Below are positions 1 through 13,174 of a DNA stretch of 64,000 bases, one piece after another; position 1 is the stretch's first letter, and the number at the start of each line of letters is the position of its first letter. Position numbers and translations under genes: made by a program. Below the pieces are notes generated by a model. The model was not told the DNA's origin, did not search any database, and was given only the letters and a program-made list of their open reading frames with translations. This DNA comes from Cokeromyces recurvatus (taxonomy: Eukaryota; Mucoromycota; Mucoromycetes; Mucorales; Mucoraceae): positions 517,501 through 581,500 of the forward strand of contig NW_026251397.1 in assembly GCF_025118155.1 (NCBI RefSeq), given 5' to 3'.

Positions 1-2479
<2,479 letters not shown>

Positions 2480-2519
2480 TATAAAAATTACTTCTAAAAA
2501 AAAAACAAAAAACAAAAAA

Positions 2520-2558
<39 letters not shown>

Positions 2559-3125
2559 ATTGCACTAAACTTCAAAAAAAAAAAAAAAAATGGTTTCGTA
2601 GGCTATTAAAATAAAATGATTCACTGTATATTATTATCAGAAATATAAAAGACACATTTTAATGCTTATTTATATAATCATATGTAGACGCAGTATATAT
2701 GAATGGCTCATATTACTTGAACGAATATGTTAAGTTCAAGTACCTGTTTATAAGTAGATATGACTATCAATTTATACACATGTTATAGGCAACTATACTT
2801 TTATAAGTGTATATACATTCAGATAATTATAGATTTCATAGTATTTTAGTATATGTATATGTACACGTTATAGTATATTATTTGATTTATATTTCACTCA
2901 ATTGAAATAAAAAAAAAGGGGTTATTTTAAATGCAAAACATAAAGAGTAATAGTAAACATTATACTGCTTTTATTTATATCTAAAATAGGTAAACTCAAT
3001 ATCATGAATAAAAAAAAATTTTTATTTCTAGTAAAGTATATGTATGCTTGATATATTTTCATAAACAATAAAATAGTAGCAATTGTAGTAAGACTTATAG
3101 AATATAAGATACATATAGTCAACTA
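2480..3125. other. Intergenic: poly(A) tract and copy 1 of an inverted repeat
   Basis: This stretch between two minus-strand genes holds an A-rich tract (about 2496-2590, broken by short interruptions), then a 190-bp repeat at 2615-2804 that recurs inverted at 16237-16425. The rest is AT-rich with TATA-like runs. No convincing coding exon is visible. Confidence 0.7.
2615..2804 (+). repeat. Dispersed ~190-bp repeat, copy 1 (inverted relative to copy 2)
   Basis: Begins AATGATTCACTGTATATT and ends CAACTATACTTTTAT. The reverse complement of 16237-16425 matches with about three differences: G/A near 2702, one inserted G in CTTGAACG versus CTTAACG, and C/T near 2768. Both ends diverge abruptly from the other copy, which argues for a discrete unit. 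No open reading frame, no clear terminal inverted repeats. It contains a short hairpin (CTTGAAC ... GTTCAAG; CTTAAC ... GTTAAG in copy 2). It could be a short non-autonomous mobile element or a recent segmental copy; no family was recognised. Confidence 0.85.
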
Positions 3126-4357
3126 TCAAGATAATGTCCTCGAAATATTTATAACAGGTGAATCTGGTTGTTGAGGAATTGATAGAATATTAACTGCCCT
3201 TTCTAAATCATCTGCAGACACAATAATATTTGCAGTCATAAATGTACTCAAATATAACATGTTGACATGAGAATCAATAGCTAAGGGTTTTGAAATGTAG
3301 CGAACAATACCACATCTTTCGATGTTAGACCCTGAGAAACAAACTTGAATAATTCTTAACGTAGATCCATCTTGTTCTCTCATAATCGCGTCTTCTTCTT
3401 CGATTGTACCAATAATTCTTGTATCTGCAATCAATGATATATATTCACTTGTAGCAACAAATGAGCAAAACCTTTTATGATTCAAGCTATATATAATATT
3501 AATACATATCTATTAAATAGTATAGCATCTATAGATACATTACCTTGAATTATGATCGCCCTGAATTAAATCTGGATAACATAATATTTTTATAATAGTA
3601 TGAATCCAACTAGAACGATAATGTCGATTCAATCCTACACATTGCAATTCGTTGTCTAGTACATTTATTTCTAATAAGAATTGTGTTGGATCTACAGGTA
3701 ATAACGAATCATTGATGTTAGCCTCTACTTCATCCAACGATGCTTGTTGATCCAATTCGTTAATCTGGTTTTCCTCCTCTTCCACCTCAAATCCATTCTG
3801 CCTTAGTGTATTTACTACTTTATTTAATTTTGATTCACGAACTAATACAAAATCTGTTTGATATGTGGATATATACAAGATTGAAAAGCGACCTTCAGCT
3901 AAAGGTTCAGAAATCTCACTAATTCGTTTTCCACTTAATTCTATGTTTTTGTATGTTAATTGTACTCATACATATATATAGATAGATAGATATGAATAAC
4001 TGTTACCTTGTCCTCCTTCATCATCAACTTGTAAAATACGATGCACACTTTCAGGAACATCCATGTTGGGACATTGTGCCTCCCTTAGTGCTGGTAAAAA
4101 ATCATTTTCAATTACATACTGATCTGCAACTACAGAAATGCCATATGCGTTTTCAGTAAAAGAAAAAAAGTAGTCACTTCTATTAAATTTATATTAATAA
4201 ATAAACTTTTTTTTTTTTTAAAAAAAAGGGGGGGAGCAAAAACTTACGCATTTGTATTGCTGAACAATAAAAGTTTTACAATGGCATGAGTAACATGAAC
4301 TAAATGAGAACTTGGAAAATGGAGAACTTTCACCCGGGGAGATAATACGAGAATCAT
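3126..4357 (-). CDS. CASTOR/GATS-like ACT-domain protein
   Basis: Homologue of the animal CASTOR1/2 (GATS) proteins, cytosolic tandem-ACT proteins that sense amino acids for TORC1 through GATOR2 (family knowledge). Four exons: 4357-4248, about 4180-4007, about 3943-3540, and about 3487-3126. The joined protein follows CASTOR end to end: N-terminal MILVLSPRVKVLHF; then SDYFFSFTENAYGISVVAD; then EISEPLAEGRFSILYI with STYQTDFVLVRE; an acidic linker; and the last ACT unit with CGIVRYISKPLA and LYLSTFMTANIIV. The start is the ATG that opens the conserved first strand. Compared from memory with human CASTOR1, the arginine-contacting Glu of DECGIV is Arg here (ERCGIV) and the Asp of STFNFD is Ala (STFMTA), so the ligand may differ. 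It lies alone between relics and DHX35. Confidence 0.82.
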
Positions 4358-4887
4358 GAGAAAGTACTATATTAAACATTTAAATAAATGAAAAATAAAA
4401 AGAGAAAATAAAAAGAGAAAATAAAATAAAATAAAATAAAATAAAATAAAAAAAAGAATATTAACACCGAATTATTGAATATACCGGGATGATGCTAGAT
4501 GACTCAGAATTAGAATAATGACTTTAAAAATTTGGAAAATTATGCCAATCCAAAAACAAGCTGATTTTTAACTTTTATGTCTACTTTACAAACAGATATT
4601 CTTATAACCTTGGCTTGACATACCAATCCAAACTTTTGTCTCTGTACTTTTGCAGAATAAAAAAAAATAAAATAAAATAAAATCTAATGTATAAAAAGCT
4701 ACCTTGTAAACTAGTTTAATACGATTAAGAAAAGAATTTTATTTAAAAAATTAAAAAATGACCAATGAGCAGATAGCATTTATATATGCTGTTTTGCCCT
4801 GGTCAGATCGCTATGGAAAAAAAAGGAAAGAAAAACCCTTTTGGGATAAAAGGGAAAATGTTAAATTATATGTATAAGTGATGATAA
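4358..4887. other. Intergenic, AT-rich, AAAAT pentanucleotide runs
   Basis: Upstream region of the CASTOR-like gene. It holds (AAAAT)n runs near 4425-4452 and 4660-4682 and AT-rich sequence. No coding segment recognised before the LINE relic. Confidence 0.6.
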
Positions 4888-5330
4888 TTAATTATCAGAA
4901 ATTCGTTTTTGTATTGAAAGAAGATGATTGACAAAGGGTTCACCAAGATGGTCAGAGGGTTCAGGGATTTGGGAGTGAGCTAGATAGTCCATCTCAAATA
5001 GAATTGCACATATAGAAGGCCAGCGTATGAGCCAGGCATCAATTTATTTTTTCACTTTCTTCGTATGGAATGTTGATGGTAATAGATTCAAGAGATAAGA
5101 GAGTGGATCTTCAATAGATTTGGGCATCTGAAGGCGGTTGTGCATATGTAAACAAGAAAAACTATGTGAGCGTGTGAAGAGTTTGTTTGGATGGAAGGGG
5201 CAGGCTTGGGGTTTACCAAGAGGTAACCAACCAAGTCGCCATCGCACGCAACGAAACCGTTCTCTTCTTGTCATTGGTATCGTAAGAATAGGAACTAGTT
5301 TAATACAGTATTTTAACCCCAAAACGAGAT
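4888..5330 (-). pseudogene. LINE (non-LTR retrotransposon) 3' relic, C-terminal zinc-finger region
   Basis: Minus-strand fragment resembling the extreme C-terminus of mucoralean LINE reverse transcriptases. One frame (5322-5044) reads FRCVRWRLGWLPLGKPQACP, then HPNKLFTRSHSFSC and MHNRLQMPKSIEDPLSYLL, giving a Cys...His...Cys pattern after the GWLP/GKP motif. After a stop caused by a one-base shift at an A-run near 5045-5055, another frame continues IDAWLIRWPSICAILFEMDY to a stop near 4888. The two frames together match the order of the intact family, so this is a frameshifted 5'-truncated copy. Family assignment is from memory of Rhizopus/Mucor elements. The region is less AT-rich than its surroundings. 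Confidence 0.6.
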
Positions 5331-5493
5331 AATTACAAAATTTTAATGGGCGAATTCATTTTTATTAGAGACCATTGCAAACTTTCAAATAAGACGGAAT
5401 ATTTTTTTTTTTTGTGAACCTTCTCAAAATTATTACTAGTCATTTTTCAATAGACAGTTACAAAAATTTATTATATATACCGTAAAGTAGAAA

Positions 5494-6520
5494 ATGGACT
5501 GCACTAACTATCGGCCATTAACGGAATATTATCCTGAAACTGAAACTGAAGGTATGAGAGTAGCTTATGAATATGACGAACTCACCACACTGACTGACTT
5601 TGATGGTCCTGTTCACGACATTCAGATGAAAGAGAACATAGAGGAAAATCTAGAAGAGATTACGACTGAATTAAGTGGGATTACTATTTCAGAATATTAA
5701 AAAAAAAAGAAGAATAAGTATGGTCGTGAGCAAATTTGCTGCTTTATTAAAATTTTATAGGAAGAAGTGATGTTAGTTCCTGTAGCCGCCAAAAGATGTA
5801 TGATTCTGCGCAGTACTGCTTATAAATTGTTCAACAAATTCAACGCTGGTAATAGTACCGTTTTACTTGAGGGCTCTTTAAAGAAGAAAGCAAATCGAGG
5901 AACAGCAAAGAAGATATTCCCTGAGCATACTTTTTTTTTTGATTCATATTCTGATGAGCATTCTTCATCTACTGTCGAGACGGCGTGAGAGGCTCTTCTT
6001 TCATATAAATTTAAAAATAATAATAATAATGAATTGTTCAATCCACAACAAGAGCCAAGAAAACAACTCAAGATACCATGTTTTCATATTGTATTGTTAA
6101 TATTAAAATACGAAGGCTAACATAATTTTTAAAGAAAAGAAAAACAAATAGAACTAAGGTTAAACATAATAAGCACAGGTACTATTCATTATTTAAACTT
6201 GATTACTAGTATCTTAGACATTTTAGAAAGGCTTGAAGAATTCAAAAACCATTATATTGTAAAAAAAGATAATACTCCAATTCGTACAATAGACAATAAT
6301 GAAATGTATATTCTAAGCCACGCCTATCTTACACTCTGTTTACTTGAGTTTAATTTAATAAAACTGTTTTTGGTCTGTTATCAAAAACAAATTTGAAGAG
6401 AAAAGCTTTTGGATATCGAAATACTTGTTACTAGAATTTCAAAAACTTGCAATTATTTTTTTAAGCGATTTAAAAGGACCCAGTTACTATCCAACTTCAA
6501 AGTTTGGTATACGTTTTAAT
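5494..6520 (+). pseudogene. Tc1/mariner-like transposase relic
   Basis: Decayed transposase of a mucoralean Tc1/mariner-like family. One frame carries, in order, an N-terminal segment (EYDELTTLTDFDGPVHDIQM), a helix-turn-helix segment (NKYGREQICCFIKIL, stop, then AAKRCMILRSTAYKLFNKFN), the linker with FPEHTFFFDSYSDEHSS, and, after a gap, the DDE-domain remnant HYIVKKDNTPIRT followed by a degraded NPIEQFW-like region and KLLDIEILVTRISKTCN. In-frame stops are visible at 5698, 5758, 5986 and 6394, all in the same frame. The central catalytic part between about 6060 and 6190 is largely missing, so the copy is not active. No terminal inverted repeats were found by eye. Family assignment rests on remembered motifs. 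Confidence 0.6.
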
Positions 6521-8628
6521 AGATAATATTCTCGGGGGGAAATGCTGTATTACTTCTGCGTTAATTTATTTGTTTCTTTTTATTATATCTGTATATTGCT
6601 TATAGTATATACATGTAGCATTTTGGGAATTCAATATCATTACTACATTTTTATATATAATACTCTGTATATTTCTTCTTTATATATAATAATTTTGATA
6701 AATAATATTCCCCATAGAAGTATAAAGCTAACATAAAAAACGTCATAAAAACAAGATATAAAATTAAAACAACATGAAAAAAAAAATTGACAAAAATCTG
6801 ATAAAGAACGGGAAATAAAAACAAAAGTGGCTACAAAAGCGGGGGTTATTATACTTTTGGTTTTTAATATAATTTTGTTCATAATAAAAAGAATCTGATA
6901 AGATCTTAATCTTGAGTTGTAATTTATATTAATGTATTGTATTTATGACCAACTTATAACTAAAATAGGCATTCATGTAACAAGCAAATAATCAAATAAA
7001 AGTATAGTAGATAATTTAAAACCACTTCTATGAGTAAATATAATCTCATGTACTCTATACATCAATATTTATTTAAAAAAAAAATTAAAAAGATAAGTAT
7101 ATATGATAGAATATAACGATTTTTTTTTGGTATATTTTCCTTATAAATGAAAAGAAATAAAAATTGCATTGTTATAGAAGTTCTTGATATGGTAACTATA
7201 ATAGACTATATATATTGTAATTTATACTCGAAACGACTATCGAGAAGGAACTTCATATAATAACGATTAATCTCGCATAATACTTATACTCATTATACAA
7301 ATATTCAATTTAGTATATGTAAGTGTATTTTATGCAGCATAGAAAACAAAGATTTGATAATTTCCTTTGTTGATTTTCTTTGATTTGGTAAAAAAAAAAA
7401 TCTAAGATTATCTAAAGATATTATCATTTGAAAGTCTAAAATAATTATCAGATTTTTTTTTTTTTGTGATCATGTACGAGGTGCATGAATCTTTATGTAG
7501 AATGAAAATCTGATAACAAAATCCAGTATTCAATAGGAAGAAATTTAAATCGCAAATACAAAACAACTTCTGGGGATTATGATGAGGTTTTACACAAACA
7601 CTAAATTGAATCAAAAGATCTGATAAACTATTTGTAAACAGAATTCTAAGAATAATATTTTTTTTTTAGCTTCAGGCTTATGAGTATGTATTTTTTTCTC
7701 ATGCTTCACTATCTATACTTTATAGAAAAAATACAAACATATTTATTTTAGCTTTCTTCAGTCTAAATCATTTAAATAAATAAGTAGATTATAGTATTAA
7801 AAGGAATGAACCCTTTATTTACCTTTGAACTAAGGATTTGTATTAAATTAGCTCATTAATTGTAATAAAGCATTACGCTTCGGGGAAATAAATTTATCAG
7901 ATCTTTTCGTGGTTATTCGGTGATACATATTTGAAACCTTTTGTCGCTCTCCCCCCAAAAAAAAAATTCAATATTTTATTTTATTTTATTTTTGATATAC
8001 ATGTTAAAATAAAACATAGCCTCCTTACTTATCAGATAATTATTAGTGTGTGAAATCGTTATCTGTTACAAAATAAATAGTTTTTTTTCTTCAAATACTG
8101 CTAAACAATGAAATTTTAAAAAATGATTTTAAATGTAAATTATAGATTTTTTTTTTTTACTGTTAACACTCCTTTCTATTTCATTTATCAGATTTAGAGA
8201 GAATATGTCTATTTAGTTAGTTCTCAGCTTTGCTCCGTTTCTTTTTTTTTTAATAAACGGTTATATTCGTTTAATACTAAGTTTTGGTTACACGTATAGT
8301 GATTCAGATATTAGATATTCTCATATTCTTTTGATTCTAAGAAAGATCTGATAAAAAATTACTGTATTCACTAATATTCTATTCTAATTTTATCGCAGGA
8401 GTAGAAAAAAAAAAGAACACTCTACTCTCAAGTTTTTTATTTAGTCTTTTGTATAAATTGATAAGATATTATTTATTTTTTTGTCTAATAAATAAAAGAA
8501 AGATAAACAAATAAATAATATCCTATCTTTACGACTTTCTTTAAAAAAGTAGATATAAATTTTGCTAAATATGATCACTAACGTTAAACAGGGGGTAGGA
8601 CTCTAGAATCAGATAATCAAATAACGCC

Positions 8629-8667
<39 letters not shown>

Positions 8668-8838
8668 AGGTCACCTGTTATGATCAGATATGTAAATTTG
8701 ATTTAATTGGCTGGAATTATATGACCATGAGTTTATGTTTTTCATCTATTTTGATTATAAATAGGGAACCAAAATTTCCTCTTTTTTTTCTAAAAAAAAA
8801 CATTACTTCTTATTATTTTTTCTTAAACTACTTATATA
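6521..8838. promoter_or_regulatory. Long AT-rich region with dense TCTGATAA (GATA) sites upstream of the PPR gene
   Basis: No gene recognised. The octamer TCTGATAA or its complement TTATCAGA occurs at 6797, 6894, 7445, 7509, 7619, 7894, 8029 (overlapping AGATAA as TTATCAGATAA), 8185 and 8347, plus 9271 inside the first intron of the PPR gene. Looser GATA sites lie near 8059, 8457 and 8611. HGATAR is the core bound by fungal GATA factors such as AreA/NIT2 (family knowledge); one such factor is encoded at 23.4-25.3 kb. By a rough base-composition estimate fewer than one such octamer would be expected. A 35-nt poly(T) ending GCAG (8631-8669) could be a 5'-UTR intron acceptor. Confidence 0.55.
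8631..8665. repeat. Representative long poly(T) tract; many others present
   Basis: Homopolymer A or T tracts of about 20-60 nt recur across the window, for example 2522-2554 (A), 14939-14964 (A), 16171-16215 (T), 29839-29874 (T), 35896-35934 (T), 36841-36878 (T), 38207-38266 (A), 40647-40680 (A), 53832-53872 (T) and 59521-59557 (A). Many sit close upstream of genes or in introns and intergenic regions. Exact lengths in an assembly may be affected by slippage. Confidence 0.75.
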
Positions 8839-11800
8839 ATGAAAGAAATTAATTCGACCGTTGCCACTACCAATGTTTTTACATCTAAAAAATATACACC
8901 TCAACAAAATAACAAAAAAAAGATTGATAGATGTTGTACACCAGAAGAAGAGAAAGATGAGCCTATTTTTAATATTGTCTACAGTGCACCAACTGATATT
9001 ATCACACCTCCTCCTTCTCCAAAATCTTCTCCTAAACTTCCTCTAGCTTCACAATCTTTTGAAGCTAATGATCGTATCTTAACTGTTAAACGTCATGGCC
9101 AAATTAAACTCCTAATGGCTGAATATGCCGCACTCAAAAAGGAAGGCCTTCTCTTTACTGATCATACTTATAATCTTATTTTTGAAACCTACGCTAGTCT
9201 TCGCCGTGATGGTACTCCTTTAACCCCAATGTTAAAAAGTAAGCATTATACTAGATTTTTTTTTTTTAGCTTATCAGATATTAATTTATTTTTATTTTTA
9301 TTTTATTTTTATTTTTTTAGTTTATGATGAAATGCTCCGCTCTAGAATTCAACCTAGCAGCTCTACCTATACAATCCTTATTCGTACTTTATGTAAACGT
9401 GATGTTGAAGTACAAAAAGTAATTGCCATGCTGAAACGTCAAGCTGCTCGTTCATCTGGTATAAATACGAATACAAACAATATGGCTGAACTTGAAGCTG
9501 AACAAAACATTGAGAAGGCTCTGATGATTTTTAACATTGCTGTATCTGAAAATTTGGTGCAATTTTTTGATGCTGAGCTTTATAATCAGATTTTACGAGT
9601 CCTATCACATTATGGTAACACAGAACAGTCATTACATATATACCGTCAATTAGAACAACATTCAACACCTACTTCCGCTACTTTTGCCGCTCTTATCAAT
9701 TTATTTGGTCGTGTTGGTGATTTACCTTCTGCTTTAACTTACTTTAATAAATATTTAAAGATTAAGGATACAGTTGGTCGTCATGATGCTTCTTATATAT
9801 ATAACGCCTTAGTTGATGCTCATTTGAAGTGTCACCAACTTGAAGGTGCTCTCAAGGTCATTCAAGATGATATGGTATCTGCAAATATCAAAATTTCTAC
9901 TATCCCCTATAATTCTGTAATCCGTTACTATTGTCTCAAAAATCAACTGGATGAGGCCAAGAAGCTGATCGAGTCTATGAAACAATCGTCTCCTCAACCG
10001 GATGCCAGTAGCTATGGTCCTATCCTATCTACTTATTGTCAATTAGACCTATTTAAAGAAGCCACAGAAATGTATAATGCACTCATTCAAACTGATATCT
10101 CCAAATCTTATGGTAACTTGGCTAACTATGTCTTATTGTGTCTCAAGGACCCTACTCATAATAGTAAAATCTTTGATGTTATCCAAGATATGAAGGATGC
10201 TAATCTTGAACTAGATGCAAATCTTGCTGAACGTATCATTAAGCATTTTGTAAATCGTGGCGAAGTCTCTCAAGCTATTTCCAGTTTAAATAGCATTCTT
10301 AATTGTATGAAGCCCCGTACACTTGCTAAGGGACTACAGCAAATCAAAAATGCTGCTACTCAGATTGCTATTGCTGCAAAAGGGCATATGGATCAAACCC
10401 TTGAGGTGGCTCGTCTGATGAACCCGCATGGCTTATCAATTGCTCTATCTAAATTATTAATCGAGGAATATGAATTTGAATCTGATCATACAAGTCTTGT
10501 TCAATCTGATTATTCTATCTTGTTTGATGCTTCCCTGATGATTGCCAATGATCATAGCAATTTATCTTCTCCAGACATGTTGGTCTTTTGCTTATATGAT
10601 GAGATGATTGCCAGGGGATTTAAAGTCTCTCATGTTCTTAAAGCTCGTGTTGCTTCGTATTTAGTACAAAATAACAAGAGGGCTGCTAAAAAATGGAATG
10701 CTCTTTTCAACAAGGTAGAACAAACTCATGTTGTCAGTGAATCTGAAGAAGCCTCTAATGCTGTCATGAAAGCCGTCGTTCATGGTGACCTTGATAAAGC
10801 TCTTGAAATTTTACAAACACGTATCGTAGAACCTAAACTCATACCTACTGTTGAGCCTCTTCGTGATGCAATTGCCTTTGTTGGTAAGCAGGGACACCTT
10901 GATGCAGCTGTTACTATGTACCGTCTTGTTGTTCAATGCTTCAAGAAATCAGAGCTTGAAGCTGCTCGTGTTGAACGTGCAATTTATCTTATGACTAATA
11001 GTATCCTTATTGGTTACGCTCAACAAGGTGATATGATCCAGGCTAAAAAATATTATGAACAGATCAAGCTAATGGGCCGATACCCTGATGGTAATGGTTA
11101 TGCTAGTCTCCTTTTGGGGTCTGCTAAATGCGCTACAGATGAAGCTACAGATGCACTTATCATTTATGAGGAGGCTAAACGTCGTGACGTTAAACCTACT
11201 ACTTTCTTTTATAATGTTGTTATCTCCAAGCTGGCTAAGGCTCGTAAATTGGATGCTGCTCTTAAGCTATTTGAAGAAATGCAAGCATTTAAAATCGTTC
11301 CCAATTCAATCACATATGGTGCTATTATCTCTGCCTGTGTTAGAGCTGGCTCTGAACTTTTAGCTTGCCGTTTATTTAATGAAATGTTAAGTTCTCCTAC
11401 TTTTCAACCTCGAGTTGGGCCTTTCAACAATATGATTCAATTTTATGTTCGTCAACAGCCTAATCGTAAACGTGCCTTAAAATATTTTACAGAGATGCGT
11501 CGCCTTCATATCAAGCCTTCAGCTCATACTTACAAGTTATTAATGGAAGCTTATGCTTTGATTACTCCTTATGATATGGTAATGGCCCATCGTCTTTTGA
11601 ATGATATGGAAAGTTTTGATTATATCCGTCCACAAGCTACTCATTATGCAACTCTCATTCATGCCTATGGCTTACAACATGATGTTAATAGTGCTCAAAA
11701 AATTTTTGAAGAAATGGAAGCTACTAAAGATGAAGTTGTTTATCAAGCTATGCTCGATGCCCTTGTTAGCAACAATCAGTTAGAATGTGCTGAACAACTC

Positions 11801-12106
11801 TATAAACAAATGCAAGCTAGTATCCAGAAGAGCTCATCGCCCTATATCGAAAACGTCTTTATTCGTGGATATGGACAAAGAGGCTTGTTGCATAAGGCTA
11901 GGGCTTTATTTGATGCTATGAGTGACGATAAGATGAATGATGAAACAACTGTCATTCGTGAACCAAGTACTTACGAAGTCATGGTTCGTGCCTATGTTGA
12001 TAACAATATGATCACAGAAGCCAAGCAAATTTTTGAACAAATGATACAACGTGAATTTCCTGAAAAAGTAACAGCCTCAGTGGGTGAATTAATTACTACT
12101 AATTAA
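8839..12106 (+). CDS. Pentatricopeptide-repeat (PPR) protein, probably mitochondrial
   Basis: Two exons, 8839-9238 and 9321-12106, join in frame across an 82-nt intron (GTAAGC...TTTTTAG) to give about 1061 residues. From about residue 90 to the end the protein is built of roughly 35-residue helical hairpin repeats of PPR type, for example TYTILIRTLCKR, SYIYNALVDAHLK, PYNSVIRYYCLKN, FYNVVISKLAKARK, TYGAIISACVRAG, HYATLIHAYGLQHD and TYEVMVRAYVDNN. Fungal PPR proteins bind mitochondrial transcripts and control their stability or translation (family knowledge). The N-terminus is Ser/Pro-rich and not a clear presequence, so targeting is inferred. I cannot tell which Pet309/Ppr-type orthologue it is. 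The intron carries one TTATCAGA site, and the upstream region holds a cluster of them. Confidence 0.88.
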
Positions 12107-12279
12107 AACATACCAATTCATATGAACAAGAAAAACTTGTATTGTAAATATTTTTATTATAATAAAATTGTACATAATTTACTATATTAAAAAAAAAGAG
12201 ACTTGTTTTTTTTTAAAAAAAAAAAAAAAAAAAAAATGATGAGGATTTTTCTAAATAAGACTTTTACATATACATATTT

Positions 12280-13021
12280 TTAAACAGGTAGACGTTCGGA
12301 ACCATCTCTAGCTGAATTCGAATCTTCTTCCATATCGGCATACATAATATTTCTAATTGATGCTTTTAATCCAATGTCTACAACTAAATCATTATGATAA
12401 AACAAATCGTTTGATCCATTATCATCGTTATTGCCATCCTGAGGAGGTAACATTAAAGTCACACTGTCTGTTCCTAATGCTGCCGCTAACGTTGGTGGCA
12501 CTGTTAATGTAGTAATTATCGTACTATTTAATAATAGTTGTGAAGATAAGCTGGAAGTAATCAGGACACGAATAATCTGAAAAAGGTAAATAATACAATC
12601 CAATGTAATTAAGCGAAATATACTTGGTTTTTGTTCTAATAATGAATTTTTATTAATATTGTATACTTGTAACTGGATATATATTTATCGCCTTACGATT
12701 GCCAATGAAATCAATGATGATACCCGGTTGGCCTGGTTCAGTTGTAAGATGCATAAGAATACAAATAAGCCATCCAATTGTAATAATAATTAAAGCAGTT
12801 CGTGAAGAGCGAGTGAGTGCTCGAGGTGATAATAGTTGCTAAAAAGAATAAAAAAAAAGTTAATTTCAATTCTATTTGATAGTTTATGACATTACAAGTT
12901 GTAATAAAATTCGAAAAAATAAGACTAATAGACTTGTATCAAGAAAATAGGTATACGTAATGTAACAATAAAGTAGGTAATCTAGTGAACGTAAGACATC
13001 TCTTTTTCCATTTGTACTCAT
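12280..13021 (-). CDS. DUF1746 membrane protein (Dsc E3 ligase subunit-like)
   Basis: Three exons: 13021-12896, about 12840-12699, and about 12578-12280. The protein begins MSTNGKRDVLRSLDYLLYCY, then a hydrophobic segment (FLDTSLLVLFFRILLQL), a short loop SPRALTRSSR, a second hydrophobic segment (ALIIITIGWLICILMHL), and the characteristic PGIIIDFIGNR motif followed by a conserved cytosolic tail. This order matches the fungal DUF1746 family; I recall the fission-yeast Golgi Dsc ubiquitin-ligase subunit Dsc4 as a member, an assignment I hold with moderate certainty. The third exon ends with an acidic/Ser-rich tail. It is tandem with the next minus-strand gene, 153 bp apart. A T-rich tract on the coding strand lies just upstream of the start. 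Confidence 0.68.
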
Positions 13022-13174
13022 TGACGAAAAAATAAAAAAAAAAAATAAAAAAACAAAAAGTATAATTGTATTTAAAAAAAATAAAATAAAATAAAAGAAA
13101 TAAAATAAAAGAAATTTATAAATTTTAAAGGCTTGAATGTGCTGCGATTCATAAATGCTTTACATAATACAATT

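Noticed and set aside
5138..5332. Plus-strand open frame of 64 residues
   Set aside because: It is antisense to the LINE fragment, which has recognisable motifs on the minus strand.
11088..11363. Second frame within the PPR gene
   Set aside because: Alternative-frame shadow of the long PPR exon; same for 11601-11783.
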